Assembly (NCBI RefSeq): GCF_900142175.1
Contig: NZ_FQZX01000002.1
Location: forward strand, 62,001 to 126,000
Reading direction: 5' to 3'
Source: Maribacter aquivivus
GTDB lineage: Bacteria; Bacteroidota; Bacteroidia; Flavobacteriales; Flavobacteriaceae
Length of the DNA: 64,000 bases
Below, piece after piece: positions 45,191-53,094 of this stretch (the stretch's first letter is position 1; each line of letters starts with the position of its first letter). Position numbers and translations under genes: made by a program. A model generated the notes under the pieces. The model had not been told where the DNA came from. It saw only the letters and a program-made list of their open reading frames with translations, and did not search any database.

Positions 45191-46420
45191 TTGAAGACAT
45201 CAAACAAACTGAAAATCTTTAATGACCCAATTTACGGTTTTATAAGAATACCTAGTACGCTCGTTTTTGACCTTATTGCAGATCCTTACTTTCAAAGGCT
45301 TCGTAGAATTTCTCAAATGGGGTTATCGTATTTAGTATATCCTGGAGCACATCATACTAGATTTCATCATGCATTAGGCTGTATGTATTTAATGCAGAAA
45401 TCTATTCAAGTGCTACGTTTTAAAGGGGTTGAGATAACGCAAGGTGAAGAAGACGGACTGCTGATCGCTATTCTTTTGCACGATATTGGGCATGGTCCAT
45501 TTTCCCATGCTATGGAACATAGTATTGTTGAAGGTGTAAGCCATGAGTTTATTTCGCTTCAATTTATGGAAGAACTCAATCAGCGATTTAACGGAAGTTT
45601 AACTGAAGCAATATCCATATTTACGGGAAATCATTCAAAAAAATTCTTAAATCAGTTGGTGTCAAGTCAGTTAGACATGGATAGATTAGACTATTTAAAA
45701 AGAGATAGTTTTTATACAGGCGTTGCCGAGGGTAATACAAATGCCGAAAGACTAATTACCATGCTAAATGTAGTCGATGGTAATTTGGTTATTGAAGAAA
45801 AGGGTATCTACTCTGTTGAAAAGTTTTTAATGGCTCGCCGATTTATGTATTGGCAAGTTTATTTGCATAAAACAGCTGTAGTAGCTGAGCGTGTGCTAAT
45901 TAGTATATTGAAAAGAGCACGCTCTCTTATAGAAAAAGGGGAGTCCTTAAATTGTAGTGATGCATTAAAGTATTTCTTATCTAACCATATAAATATTAAT
46001 AATTTTAATAGCGACATATTAGCAAAATTCGCAAAGCTAGATGATGTTGATATTCTCGCAGCCCTAAAAGAATGGCAGTTTTCAGATGATTTTGTGTTGT
46101 CATCACTTTGTGAAATGATTATTGATAGAAAGCTACTACATATTAAGGTTAAGAAAGAACCAGTGACAGAGAGTAAGTTTTTATCTCAATTTAATAAGGT
46201 GAAAACACACTATAATCTTACCGATGAAGAAACGTCTTATTTTGTCTTCAGAGGTGAGCTAAAAAATAAAGCCTACGACAGGCAACATCAGACTATCAAC
46301 ATTTTAAGAAAAAATGGAAAGATAACCGACGTTGCCAAATTATCTGATCACCTTAATTTAAATGCGCTTTCAAAAACGGTAACCAAATATTATATGTGTT
46401 ATCCTAAAGAAGGGGTTTAA
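45191..46420 (+). CDS. HD-domain phosphohydrolase (dGTPase-like)
   Basis: Starts at TTG 45191 (KTSNKLKIFNDPIYGFIRIP): the first in-frame ATG is about residue 44 and would delete conserved sequence. A 409-residue protein with the HD metal site split as HHTRFHHALG, LLHDIGHGPFSHAMEH and SSQLDMDRLDYLKRD, typical of the SAMHD1/dNTPase-like HD family (YdhJ group) that removes triphosphate from dNTPs. The substrate is not proven. It precedes the lpx genes by 23 bases, so it might be cotranscribed with them. Confidence 0.88.
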   Translation: MKTSNKLKIFNDPIYGFIRIPSTLVFDLIADPYFQRLRRISQMGLSYLVYPGAHHTRFHHALGCMYLMQKSIQVLRFKGVEITQGEEDGLLIAILLHDIGHGPFSHAMEHSIVEGVSHEFISLQFMEELNQRFNGSLTEAISIFTGNHSKKFLNQLVSSQLDMDRLDYLKRDSFYTGVAEGNTNAERLITMLNVVDGNLVIEEKGIYSVEKFLMARRFMYWQVYLHKTAVVAERVLISILKRARSLIEKGESLNCSDALKYFLSNHININNFNSDILAKFAKLDDVDILAALKEWQFSDDFVLSSLCEMIIDRKLLHIKVKKEPVTESKFLSQFNKVKTHYNLTDEETSYFVFRGELKNKAYDRQHQTINILRKNGKITDVAKLSDHLNLNALSKTVTKYYMCYPKEGV

Positions 46421-46443
46421 CAATTTTTCTTACTTTTACGCTC

Positions 46444-47460
46444 ATGAAATTTACAGCAGGTCAGATTGCAGGTATCTTAGAAGGAGAAGTGCATGGAAAT
46501 CCAGAAATAGCCGTACATAAACTTGCTAAAATCGAGGAAGGCGAAGAAGGCTCCCTTACTTTTTTAGCTAATCCGAAATATACTTCATTCATTTACAAGA
46601 CAAAGGCATCGGTAACGATAGTCAATAGGAGTTTTGTTCCAGAACAAGAACTATATACCACTTTAATAAAGGTTGAAGATGCCTATAAATCGTTTTCAAA
46701 GTTATTAGAATACTATAATCAAGTCAAAAACAATAAGGTAGGTATTGAAGAGCCGATTTTTAAATCGGATACTGCAACCTATGGTGCCGATGTTTACATT
46801 GGTGCTTTTGCTTATTTAGGAAATAATGTAACTTTAGGAGACAACGTAAAAGTATACCCTAACGTTTACATAGGTGATAATGTGAAAATTGGTAATAACG
46901 TTACATTATTTGCAGGAGCCAAAATATACTCGGAAACTATTATTGGTAATAATTGTGTTGTTAATAGTGGAGCGGTTCTAGGTGCTGACGGATTTGGATT
47001 CGCACCAAAAGAAGATGGTGAGTTTGTGAAAGTTCCACAGACCGGAAATGTTATTTTAGAAGATAATGTTGATATAGGTGCTGGTACTACAATTGATAGG
47101 GCTACTTTAGGTTCTACGATTTTAAGAAAAGGAGTGAAGCTAGATAATCAAATACAGATTGCACATAACGTTGAAATTGGCGAGCATACTGTTATTGCTG
47201 CACAAACTGGTATTGCGGGTTCTACAAAAATAGGCAAGCATTGTATGATAGGTGGGCAAGTAGGTATTGTGGGTCATATCATTATTGGTGACAGTGTAAA
47301 AATACAAGCACAATCGGGTATAGGAAGAAATGTAAAGAATAATGAAGTGCTACAAGGATCACCTGCATTAAATTATGGTGATTACAACAAATCATATGTT
47401 CATTTTAAGAATTTACCGAGAATAATAAGTAGAATCGACACCTTAGAAAAGAAAGATTGA
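46444..47460 (+). CDS. lpxD: UDP-3-O-(3-hydroxyacyl)glucosamine N-acyltransferase
   Basis: Third enzyme of lipid A synthesis: adds the N-linked 3-hydroxyacyl chain from acyl-ACP to UDP-3-O-acyl-glucosamine. A 338-residue protein with N-terminal uridine-binding domain (1-100, GSLTFLANPKY) and left-handed beta-helix hexapeptide repeats (about 105-310), including catalytic His in VKLDNQIQIAHNVEIGEH. Its last 4 bases overlap the LpxC-FabZ upstream frame region. First gene of a lpxD-lpxC/fabZ-lpxA run. Confidence 0.96.
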   Translation: MKFTAGQIAGILEGEVHGNPEIAVHKLAKIEEGEEGSLTFLANPKYTSFIYKTKASVTIVNRSFVPEQELYTTLIKVEDAYKSFSKLLEYYNQVKNNKVGIEEPIFKSDTATYGADVYIGAFAYLGNNVTLGDNVKVYPNVYIGDNVKIGNNVTLFAGAKIYSETIIGNNCVVNSGAVLGADGFGFAPKEDGEFVKVPQTGNVILEDNVDIGAGTTIDRATLGSTILRKGVKLDNQIQIAHNVEIGEHTVIAAQTGIAGSTKIGKHCMIGGQVGIVGHIIIGDSVKIQAQSGIGRNVKNNEVLQGSPALNYGDYNKSYVHFKNLPRIISRIDTLEKKD

Positions 47461-47462
47461 CG

Positions 47463-48863
47463 ATGAGTACAACAAACAGTAAACAAAGAACAATTAGTAA
47501 AGAAGTAAGCCTAACGGGAGTTGGTTTACATACTGGAAGCAATGTTACCATTAAATTTTTACCTGCAGATGAAAACCACGGTTATGCATTTAAAAGGGTA
47601 GATCTAGAAGGAGAACCAATTATACCAGCTGATGCTAACCTAGTTATAAACACACAAAGAGGCACCAATTTAGAAAAGAATGGTGTAAAAATTCAAACCT
47701 CAGAGCACGTTTTGGCGGCTTTGGTGGGTCTTGAAATAGATAATGTACTAATTGAATTAAATGCTGCAGAGCCACCAATTATGGATGGTTCTTCTAAATT
47801 CTTTGTAGAAATTTTAGAGAATGCCGGTATTGTTGAGCAACAAGCTGAGCGCGAAGAATACATTGTTAAAGATGTTATTTCTTTTAAGGATGAAGAGACG
47901 GGTAGTGAAATAACAATTATACCATCAGATGAATATCAATTGATGACGATGGTAGATTTTGGTACTAAAGTTCTAGGGACCCAAAATGCTACATTAGAAA
48001 AACTTTCTGATTTTAAATCTGAAATTTCAAATGCACGTACTTTTAGCTTTTTACATGAGTTAGAAATGCTTTTGGAAAATGGACTAATTAAAGGTGGTGA
48101 TCTAAACAATGCTATTGTTTATGTGGATAAGGAAATTTCTCAGGCCACGATGACGAAATTAGAGAAGGCTTTTGATAAAAAGAAACTTTCTGTAAAAGCT
48201 AATGGTATTTTAGATAATCTGACACTGCATCAACCTAACGAGGCGGCAAGACATAAATTATTAGATGTTATTGGTGATTTGGCACTAATCGGTACACGTA
48301 TACGAGGTAAGATAATAGCTAACAAGCCTGGTCATTATGTAAACAATCAATTTGCGAAGAAACTTTCACAAATCATCAAATTAGAAAAACGAAATAAAGT
48401 ACCTAAGTACGACTTAAGTTTACCTCCTTTAATGGATATCCATAAGATAATGGATATGTTACCTCACAGACCTCCTTTCTTATTAATAGATCGTATTATC
48501 GAGCTATCAGAAACGCATGTTGTGGGTATGAAAAATGTGACTATGAACGAGCCTTTCTTCGTTGGTCACTTTCCAGGAGCTCCTGTAATGCCAGGTGTAC
48601 TTCAAGTAGAAGCGATGGCACAAACAGGTGGTATTTTAGTTTTAAGTACTGTACCAGATCCAGAAAATTATTTGACTTTATTTATGAAAATAGATAAGGT
48701 GAAGTTTAAAAGGCAAGTATTGCCAGGCGATACATTAATATTTCACTGTAGTTTAATTACACCAATTAGAAGAGGTATTTGTCACATGCAAGCTTATGCA
48801 TACGCAAATGACAAATTAGTAAGTGAAGCTGAATTAATGGCGCAAATAGTTAAAAGAACATAG
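47463..48863 (+). CDS. Bifunctional LpxC deacetylase - FabZ dehydratase
   Basis: Start at ATG 47463 (MSTTNSKQRTIS), 2 bases after the lpxD stop. Residues about 5-300 form LpxC (zinc-dependent UDP-3-O-acyl-GlcNAc deacetylase): VSLTGVGLHTGSNV, TSEHVLAALVGLEIDN and PIMDGSSKFFVE, LLDVIGDLALIGTRIRGKI with zinc ligands. Residues about 315-466 form FabZ (3-hydroxyacyl-ACP dehydratase): LPHRPPFLLIDRIIE, HFPGAPVMPGVLQVEAMAQTGG. The gene fusion is typical of Bacteroidota. It links the committed step of lipid A synthesis with supply of hydroxyacyl-ACP for fatty acid synthesis. Confidence 0.96.
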   Translation: MSTTNSKQRTISKEVSLTGVGLHTGSNVTIKFLPADENHGYAFKRVDLEGEPIIPADANLVINTQRGTNLEKNGVKIQTSEHVLAALVGLEIDNVLIELNAAEPPIMDGSSKFFVEILENAGIVEQQAEREEYIVKDVISFKDEETGSEITIIPSDEYQLMTMVDFGTKVLGTQNATLEKLSDFKSEISNARTFSFLHELEMLLENGLIKGGDLNNAIVYVDKEISQATMTKLEKAFDKKKLSVKANGILDNLTLHQPNEAARHKLLDVIGDLALIGTRIRGKIIANKPGHYVNNQFAKKLSQIIKLEKRNKVPKYDLSLPPLMDIHKIMDMLPHRPPFLLIDRIIELSETHVVGMKNVTMNEPFFVGHFPGAPVMPGVLQVEAMAQTGGILVLSTVPDPENYLTLFMKIDKVKFKRQVLPGDTLIFHCSLITPIRRGICHMQAYAYANDKLVSEAELMAQIVKRT

Positions 48864-48864
48864 A

Positions 48865-49650
48865 ATGAATCAACCTTTAGCCTATATACATCCGGGAGCT
48901 AAAATTGCAAAAAATGTGGTAGTTGAACCGTTTACAACTATTCATAATAACGTTATTATTGGCGATGGTACTTGGATCGGATCTAATGTGACCATCATGG
49001 AAGGCGCTCGTATTGGTAAGAATTGTAATATTTTTCCTGGTGCAGTAATATCTGCTTCTCCGCAAGATTTAAAATACGATGGTGAAGAGACTACCGTTGT
49101 AATCGGTGATAATACCACTATTAGAGAATGTGCCACCATACACAAAGGCACCTCTGACCGTATGAAAACTGTTATCGGTAAAAATTGTCTGATAATGGCA
49201 TATTGCCATGTTGCCCATGATTGCTTAGTGGGCGATAATTGTATTTTTTCAAACAACTCTACTTTAGCGGGTCATGTTACTATTGGCGACAATGTAATAT
49301 TGGCTGGTTTGGTTGCTGTACATCAATTTGTATCTGTTGGTCAACATGCTTTTGTAACAGGAGGTTCTTTGGTGAGAAAAGATGTTCCGCCTTATGTAAA
49401 AGCAGCAAGAGAGCCTTTATCCTATGTGGGGATCAATTCTGTAGGATTAAGGAGAAGAGGATTTGTATCTGATAAAATTAGAGAAATTCAGAATATTTAC
49501 AGAATTCTATATCAAAAGAACTATAACAACACGCAAGCTGTGCAAATAATTGAAGCAGAAATGGAAGCAACTCCAGAACGCGACGAGATTTTGCAATTTA
49601 TTCGTGATTCTCAACGTGGAATCATGAAAGGATATTTCAGCAATAATTAA
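48865..49650 (+). CDS. lpxA: Acyl-ACP-UDP-N-acetylglucosamine O-acyltransferase
   Basis: First step of lipid A synthesis. A 261-residue left-handed beta-helix protein: hexapeptide repeats up to about residue 180 (IGDGTWIGSNVTIM, VAHDCLVGDNCIFSNNSTLAGHVTIGDN, with catalytic His in AHDC) and a C-terminal helical domain (about 190-260; VGLRRRGFVSDKIREIQNIYRILYQKN). Starts 1 base after the previous stop, so the operon is tightly packed. Full length. Confidence 0.96.
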   Translation: MNQPLAYIHPGAKIAKNVVVEPFTTIHNNVIIGDGTWIGSNVTIMEGARIGKNCNIFPGAVISASPQDLKYDGEETTVVIGDNTTIRECATIHKGTSDRMKTVIGKNCLIMAYCHVAHDCLVGDNCIFSNNSTLAGHVTIGDNVILAGLVAVHQFVSVGQHAFVTGGSLVRKDVPPYVKAAREPLSYVGINSVGLRRRGFVSDKIREIQNIYRILYQKNYNNTQAVQIIEAEMEATPERDEILQFIRDSQRGIMKGYFSNN

Positions 49651-49695
49651 ATAGCACATTAAACTTAAAGTTAACAACATTAATAAATACTACGA

Positions 49696-50262
49696 ATGGC
49701 GTCTACATCAGATATACGAAAAGGATTATGCATAAGATATAATAATGATATCTATAAGATTATTGAATTTTTACACGTAAAACCGGGTAAAGGTCCTGCC
49801 TTTGTACGTACAAAATTAAGAAGTGTTACTTCTGGTAAAGTATTAGATAATACTTTCTCTGCAGGTCATAAAATTGAAGATGTACGTGTTGAAACTCGTT
49901 CGTATCAATATTTGTATCCTGAAGGTGAAACATATCACTTCATGAATACTGATGATTATAACCAAATTACCTTGCAAGAGAGTTCTTTAGACGCTCCTGG
50001 TTTATTAAAAGAGGGTGAAATAGTGAAAATCATGTTCAATACGGAAGATAGTTTGCCTTTATCTGTAGAAATGCCTGCAAGTGTAGTTTTAGAGATAACA
50101 TATACTGAACCTGGTGTTAAAGGGAATACAGCTACTAATGCTACAAAGCCTGCAACGGTTGAGACAGGTGCAGAGGTAAATGTTCCTTTATTCATTAATG
50201 AAGGTGATAAGGTAAAAATTGATACTTCTAACGGTTCTTATATGGAACGTGTTAAGGAATAA
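49696..50262 (+). CDS. efp: Elongation factor P
   Basis: A 188-residue three-domain translation factor that rescues ribosomes stalled at polyproline. The KOW-like N-terminal domain contains KPGKGPAFVRTKLR with the modifiable-loop residue at Lys32; domains II and III follow (YLYPEGETYHFMNTDDYNQITL, PLFINEGDKVKIDTSNGSYMERV). Lys at the tip suggests a lysyl-type or no modification; no epmA/B genes are nearby. Between lpxA and the second lpxD-like gene, a conserved Bacteroidota neighbourhood. Confidence 0.96.
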   Translation: MASTSDIRKGLCIRYNNDIYKIIEFLHVKPGKGPAFVRTKLRSVTSGKVLDNTFSAGHKIEDVRVETRSYQYLYPEGETYHFMNTDDYNQITLQESSLDAPGLLKEGEIVKIMFNTEDSLPLSVEMPASVVLEITYTEPGVKGNTATNATKPATVETGAEVNVPLFINEGDKVKIDTSNGSYMERVKE

Positions 50263-50290
50263 TATAATACTAAAGATTTAAAACTGTCAT

Positions 50291-51226
50291 TTGAAGTTTC
50301 CCACTACTTTTTCATTAAAACAGATTGCAGAAATTATATCTAGCGAATATGTTGGGCATGATGATTTTCCGGTTCTAGGTATGAATGAAATTCATGTAGT
50401 AGTAAACGGAGATATTGTTTTTGTAGATCATCCTAAATATTATGATAAAGCTTTGCAGTCTAATGCTAGTGTTATCTTAATTAATAAAAAGGTAGACTGC
50501 CCTGAAGGCAAAGCATTGTTAATTTCAGATGATCCTTTTAGAGATTTTAATAAATTAACAACATTTTTTCAACCCTTTGTACCAAGTAGTCAGACAATTG
50601 CTGCTACCGCGAAAATCGGAAAAGATACCGTTATTCAACCCAATACATTTATAGGTAATAATGTTGAGATAGGCGATAATTGCCTTATTCACACAAACGT
50701 TACTATTTATGATAATTGTATTGTAGGTAATAATGTTACCATACATGCTGGTAGTGTTTTAGGTGCTGATGCATTTTATTATAAAAAACGACCTGAAGGT
50801 TTTGATAAACTAATATCTGGCGGTAGAGTTGTTTTGAAAGATAATGTAGATATTGGAGCACTTTGTACAATTGATAAAGGTGTAACTGGTGATACTACCA
50901 TTGGTTTTGGTACCAAACTAGATAATCAAGTTCATGTTGGTCATGATACAGTAATTGGTAAAAAGTGTTTAATTGCTTCTCAAACTGGTATTGCTGGTTG
51001 TGTTATTATAGAAGATGAAGTTACCATTTGGGGACAAGTTGGAACCAATAGCGGAATAACAATTGGTGCAAAAGCAGTAATAATGGGTCAAACCGGAGTT
51101 ACAAAATCAGTGAAAGGTGGTAAGAGTTATTTCGGGACTCCTATCGAAGAATCACGTGAAAAGTTGAAACAATTGGCATATATCAAGAAGATTCCAGAAA
51201 TAATTAAAAAAATGGATAAGAAATAA
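50291..51226 (+). CDS. Second LpxD-like N-acyltransferase
   Basis: Starts with TTG at 50291 (KFPTTFSLKQIAEIISSEYVG); no ATG lies upstream in frame and the first internal ATG (residue 31) would remove the conserved start. A 311-residue protein with the same layout as LpxD: N-terminal domain with GDIVFVDHPKYYDKAL and a hexapeptide-repeat helix (about 100-290; TKLDNQVHVGHDTVIGKKCLIASQTGIAG with His). Paralogue of the gene at 46444. Bacteroidota genomes often have this second copy beside efp and sucD; its substrate may differ from that of LpxD, which is unknown. Confidence 0.85.
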   Translation: MKFPTTFSLKQIAEIISSEYVGHDDFPVLGMNEIHVVVNGDIVFVDHPKYYDKALQSNASVILINKKVDCPEGKALLISDDPFRDFNKLTTFFQPFVPSSQTIAATAKIGKDTVIQPNTFIGNNVEIGDNCLIHTNVTIYDNCIVGNNVTIHAGSVLGADAFYYKKRPEGFDKLISGGRVVLKDNVDIGALCTIDKGVTGDTTIGFGTKLDNQVHVGHDTVIGKKCLIASQTGIAGCVIIEDEVTIWGQVGTNSGITIGAKAVIMGQTGVTKSVKGGKSYFGTPIEESREKLKQLAYIKKIPEIIKKMDKK

Positions 51227-51260
51227 GGGTGTAAATGCTAGAAAAGTCATTAACAACTTA

Positions 51261-51268
51261 TATTTTTG
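51261..51268 (+). promoter_or_regulatory. -7 box for sucD (TATTTTTG)
   Basis: TATTTTTG fits TAnnTTTG, 29 bases before the sucD ATG. No TTG at the right distance upstream. Confidence 0.4.
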
Positions 51269-51297
51269 TTCTAATCAAAAAATAAAACTACAGTAGT

Positions 51298-52170
51298 ATG
51301 AGCGTATTAGTAAATAAGGATTCAAAAATAATCGTACAAGGTTTCACTGGTAGTGAAGGTACTTTCCATGCCGGACAGATGATTGAGTACGGTACTAATA
51401 TCGTAGGTGGTGTTACTCCCGGTAAAGGAGGACAAGAGCATTTAGGAAAACCTGTTTTCAACACGGTTTCTGAAGCTGTTGAGAAAGTAGGTGCAGATAC
51501 TACTATCATATTTGTTCCACCAGCTTTTGCTGCAGATGCCATTATGGAAGCTGCAGAAGCAGGTATTAAAGTTATTATTACAATTACAGAAGGTATTCCT
51601 GTTGCCGATATGGTTAAGGTTGCCAACTACATTAAAAATAGAGATTGCCGTTTAATCGGCCCTAACTGTCCTGGTGTTATTACTCCGGGTGAAGCTAAAG
51701 TTGGTATTATGCCAGGTTTCGTTTTCAAAGAAGGTAATGTTGGAATCGTATCTAAGTCAGGTACATTAACCTATGAGGCGGCTGATCAAGTAGTACGTCA
51801 AGGTTTAGGTATTACAACTGCAATTGGTATTGGTGGTGATCCAATTATTGGAACAACTACTAAAGAAGCGGTTGAGCTTTTGATCAATGACCCAGCAACA
51901 AAATGTGTGGTTATGATCGGTGAAATTGGTGGTCAATTAGAAGCAGATGCTGCTCAGTGGTATAAAGCTAGTGGAAGTAAAAAGCCAGTTGTTGGTTTTA
52001 TCGCTGGTGAAACTGCTCCTGCAGGTAGAACAATGGGGCATGCTGGCGCAATTGTTGGCGGTAGTGATGATACTGCACAGGCTAAAAAACGCATCATGAG
52101 AGAATGTGGAATTCACGTTGTAGATTCTCCTGCTGAAATTGGTTTGAAAGTAAAAGAAGTAATGGGTTAA
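51298..52170 (+). CDS. sucD: Succinate-CoA ligase subunit alpha
   Basis: Citric acid cycle enzyme: succinyl-CoA + NDP + Pi to succinate + NTP + CoA. A 290-residue protein with CoA-binding start [20 protein letters not shown], and phosphohistidine site in [29 protein letters not shown] and [12 protein letters not shown] are conserved blocks. The beta subunit gene (sucC) is not in this window. A terminator follows. Confidence 0.97.
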   Translation: MSVLVNKDSKIIVQGFTGSEGTFHAGQMIEYGTNIVGGVTPGKGGQEHLGKPVFNTVSEAVEKVGADTTIIFVPPAFAADAIMEAAEAGIKVIITITEGIPVADMVKVANYIKNRDCRLIGPNCPGVITPGEAKVGIMPGFVFKEGNVGIVSKSGTLTYEAADQVVRQGLGITTAIGIGGDPIIGTTTKEAVELLINDPATKCVVMIGEIGGQLEADAAQWYKASGSKKPVVGFIAGETAPAGRTMGHAGAIVGGSDDTAQAKKRIMRECGIHVVDSPAEIGLKVKEVMG

Positions 52171-52190
52171 GAACTCATATTTTTCATATA

Positions 52191-52218
52191 AAATCCCGTT
52201 TATAGCGGGATTTTTTTT
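52191..52218 (+). terminator. Rho-independent terminator after sucD
   Basis: AAATCCCG (52191-52198) pairs with CGGGATTT (52206-52213) across a 7-base loop, followed by more T (eight T in all, 52211-52218). It lies 20 bases after the stop. Confidence 0.88.
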
Positions 52219-52240
52219 AGCCTATAAATTAAACAAAAGG

Positions 52241-52248
52241 TATATTTG
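52241..52248 (+). promoter_or_regulatory. -7 box for fabG (TATATTTG)
   Basis: TATATTTG fits TAnnTTTG and lies 28 bases before the fabG ATG, after the sucD terminator. Confidence 0.42.
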
Positions 52249-52276
52249 GTAAACTTCGGTTTTAAATAACGGACTT

Positions 52277-53026
52277 ATGAAATTATTACAAGATAAAAAC
52301 GTCATCATTACAGGAGCAAGTAGAGGAATTGGTATGGGTATTGCCAAGGTTTTTGCCGATAACGGTGCAAATGTTGCGTTTACTTATAGCTCTAGTGAAG
52401 CTCCAGCTTTAGAATTAGAGAAAGAATTGAAAGCAAAAGGTGTTAATGCCAAGGCTTATAAAAGTAATGCAGCTAGTTTTAAAGAAGCGGAAGAATTAGT
52501 AGCTAAGGTTTTAGAAGATTTTAGTGGAAGAATTGATGTTTTAATCAATAATGCAGGTATCACAAAAGATAACCTTCTTATGCGTATGTCAGAAGCTGAT
52601 TTTGATGCCGTTATCGATATCAATTTAAAATCTGTTTTCAATATGACGAAAGCAGTTCAAAGAACTTTATTGAAGCAACGTAGTGGCTCTATCATCAATA
52701 TGAGTAGTGTTGTTGGGGTAAAAGGTAACGCTGGTCAAACAAATTACGCGGCTTCCAAAGCTGGTATGATCGGCTTTACAAAATCTGTGGCTCTTGAATT
52801 AGGTTCTAGAAACATAAGATGTAACGCTATCGCACCAGGTTTCATCGAAACTGAAATGACTGATAAATTAGATGAGAAAACTGTTCAAGGTTGGAGAGAT
52901 GGTATTCCTCTAAAACGTGGTGGTTCTACTGAAGATATAGCAAATGCTTGTCTTTTCTTTGCATCAGATTTGTCTGGTTACGTTACTGGTCAAGTATTGA
53001 ATGTTGATGGTGGTATGCTAACCTAA
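52277..53026 (+). CDS. fabG: 3-oxoacyl-ACP reductase
   Basis: A 249-residue short-chain dehydrogenase that reduces 3-oxoacyl-ACP with NADPH in fatty acid synthesis. Cofactor motif TGASRGIGMGIAKVFADNGA, NNAGITKDNLLMRMSEADFD (the Asn-Asn-Ala-Gly and following block are characteristic of FabG), catalytic Ser in NMSSVVGVKGNAGQTNYAASKAG with Tyr and Lys, and end NVDGGM. Full length. It is separated from the lpx/sucD genes by a terminator and from the next gene by 68 bases. Confidence 0.95.
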   Translation: MKLLQDKNVIITGASRGIGMGIAKVFADNGANVAFTYSSSEAPALELEKELKAKGVNAKAYKSNAASFKEAEELVAKVLEDFSGRIDVLINNAGITKDNLLMRMSEADFDAVIDINLKSVFNMTKAVQRTLLKQRSGSIINMSSVVGVKGNAGQTNYAASKAGMIGFTKSVALELGSRNIRCNAIAPGFIETEMTDKLDEKTVQGWRDGIPLKRGGSTEDIANACLFFASDLSGYVTGQVLNVDGGMLT

Positions 53027-53094
53027 ATCAAAAAACAAACTCTGGAGGAACGCTATTTTTTTGATTCCTTTTTAAGAACAACTTTAGTTAATAC

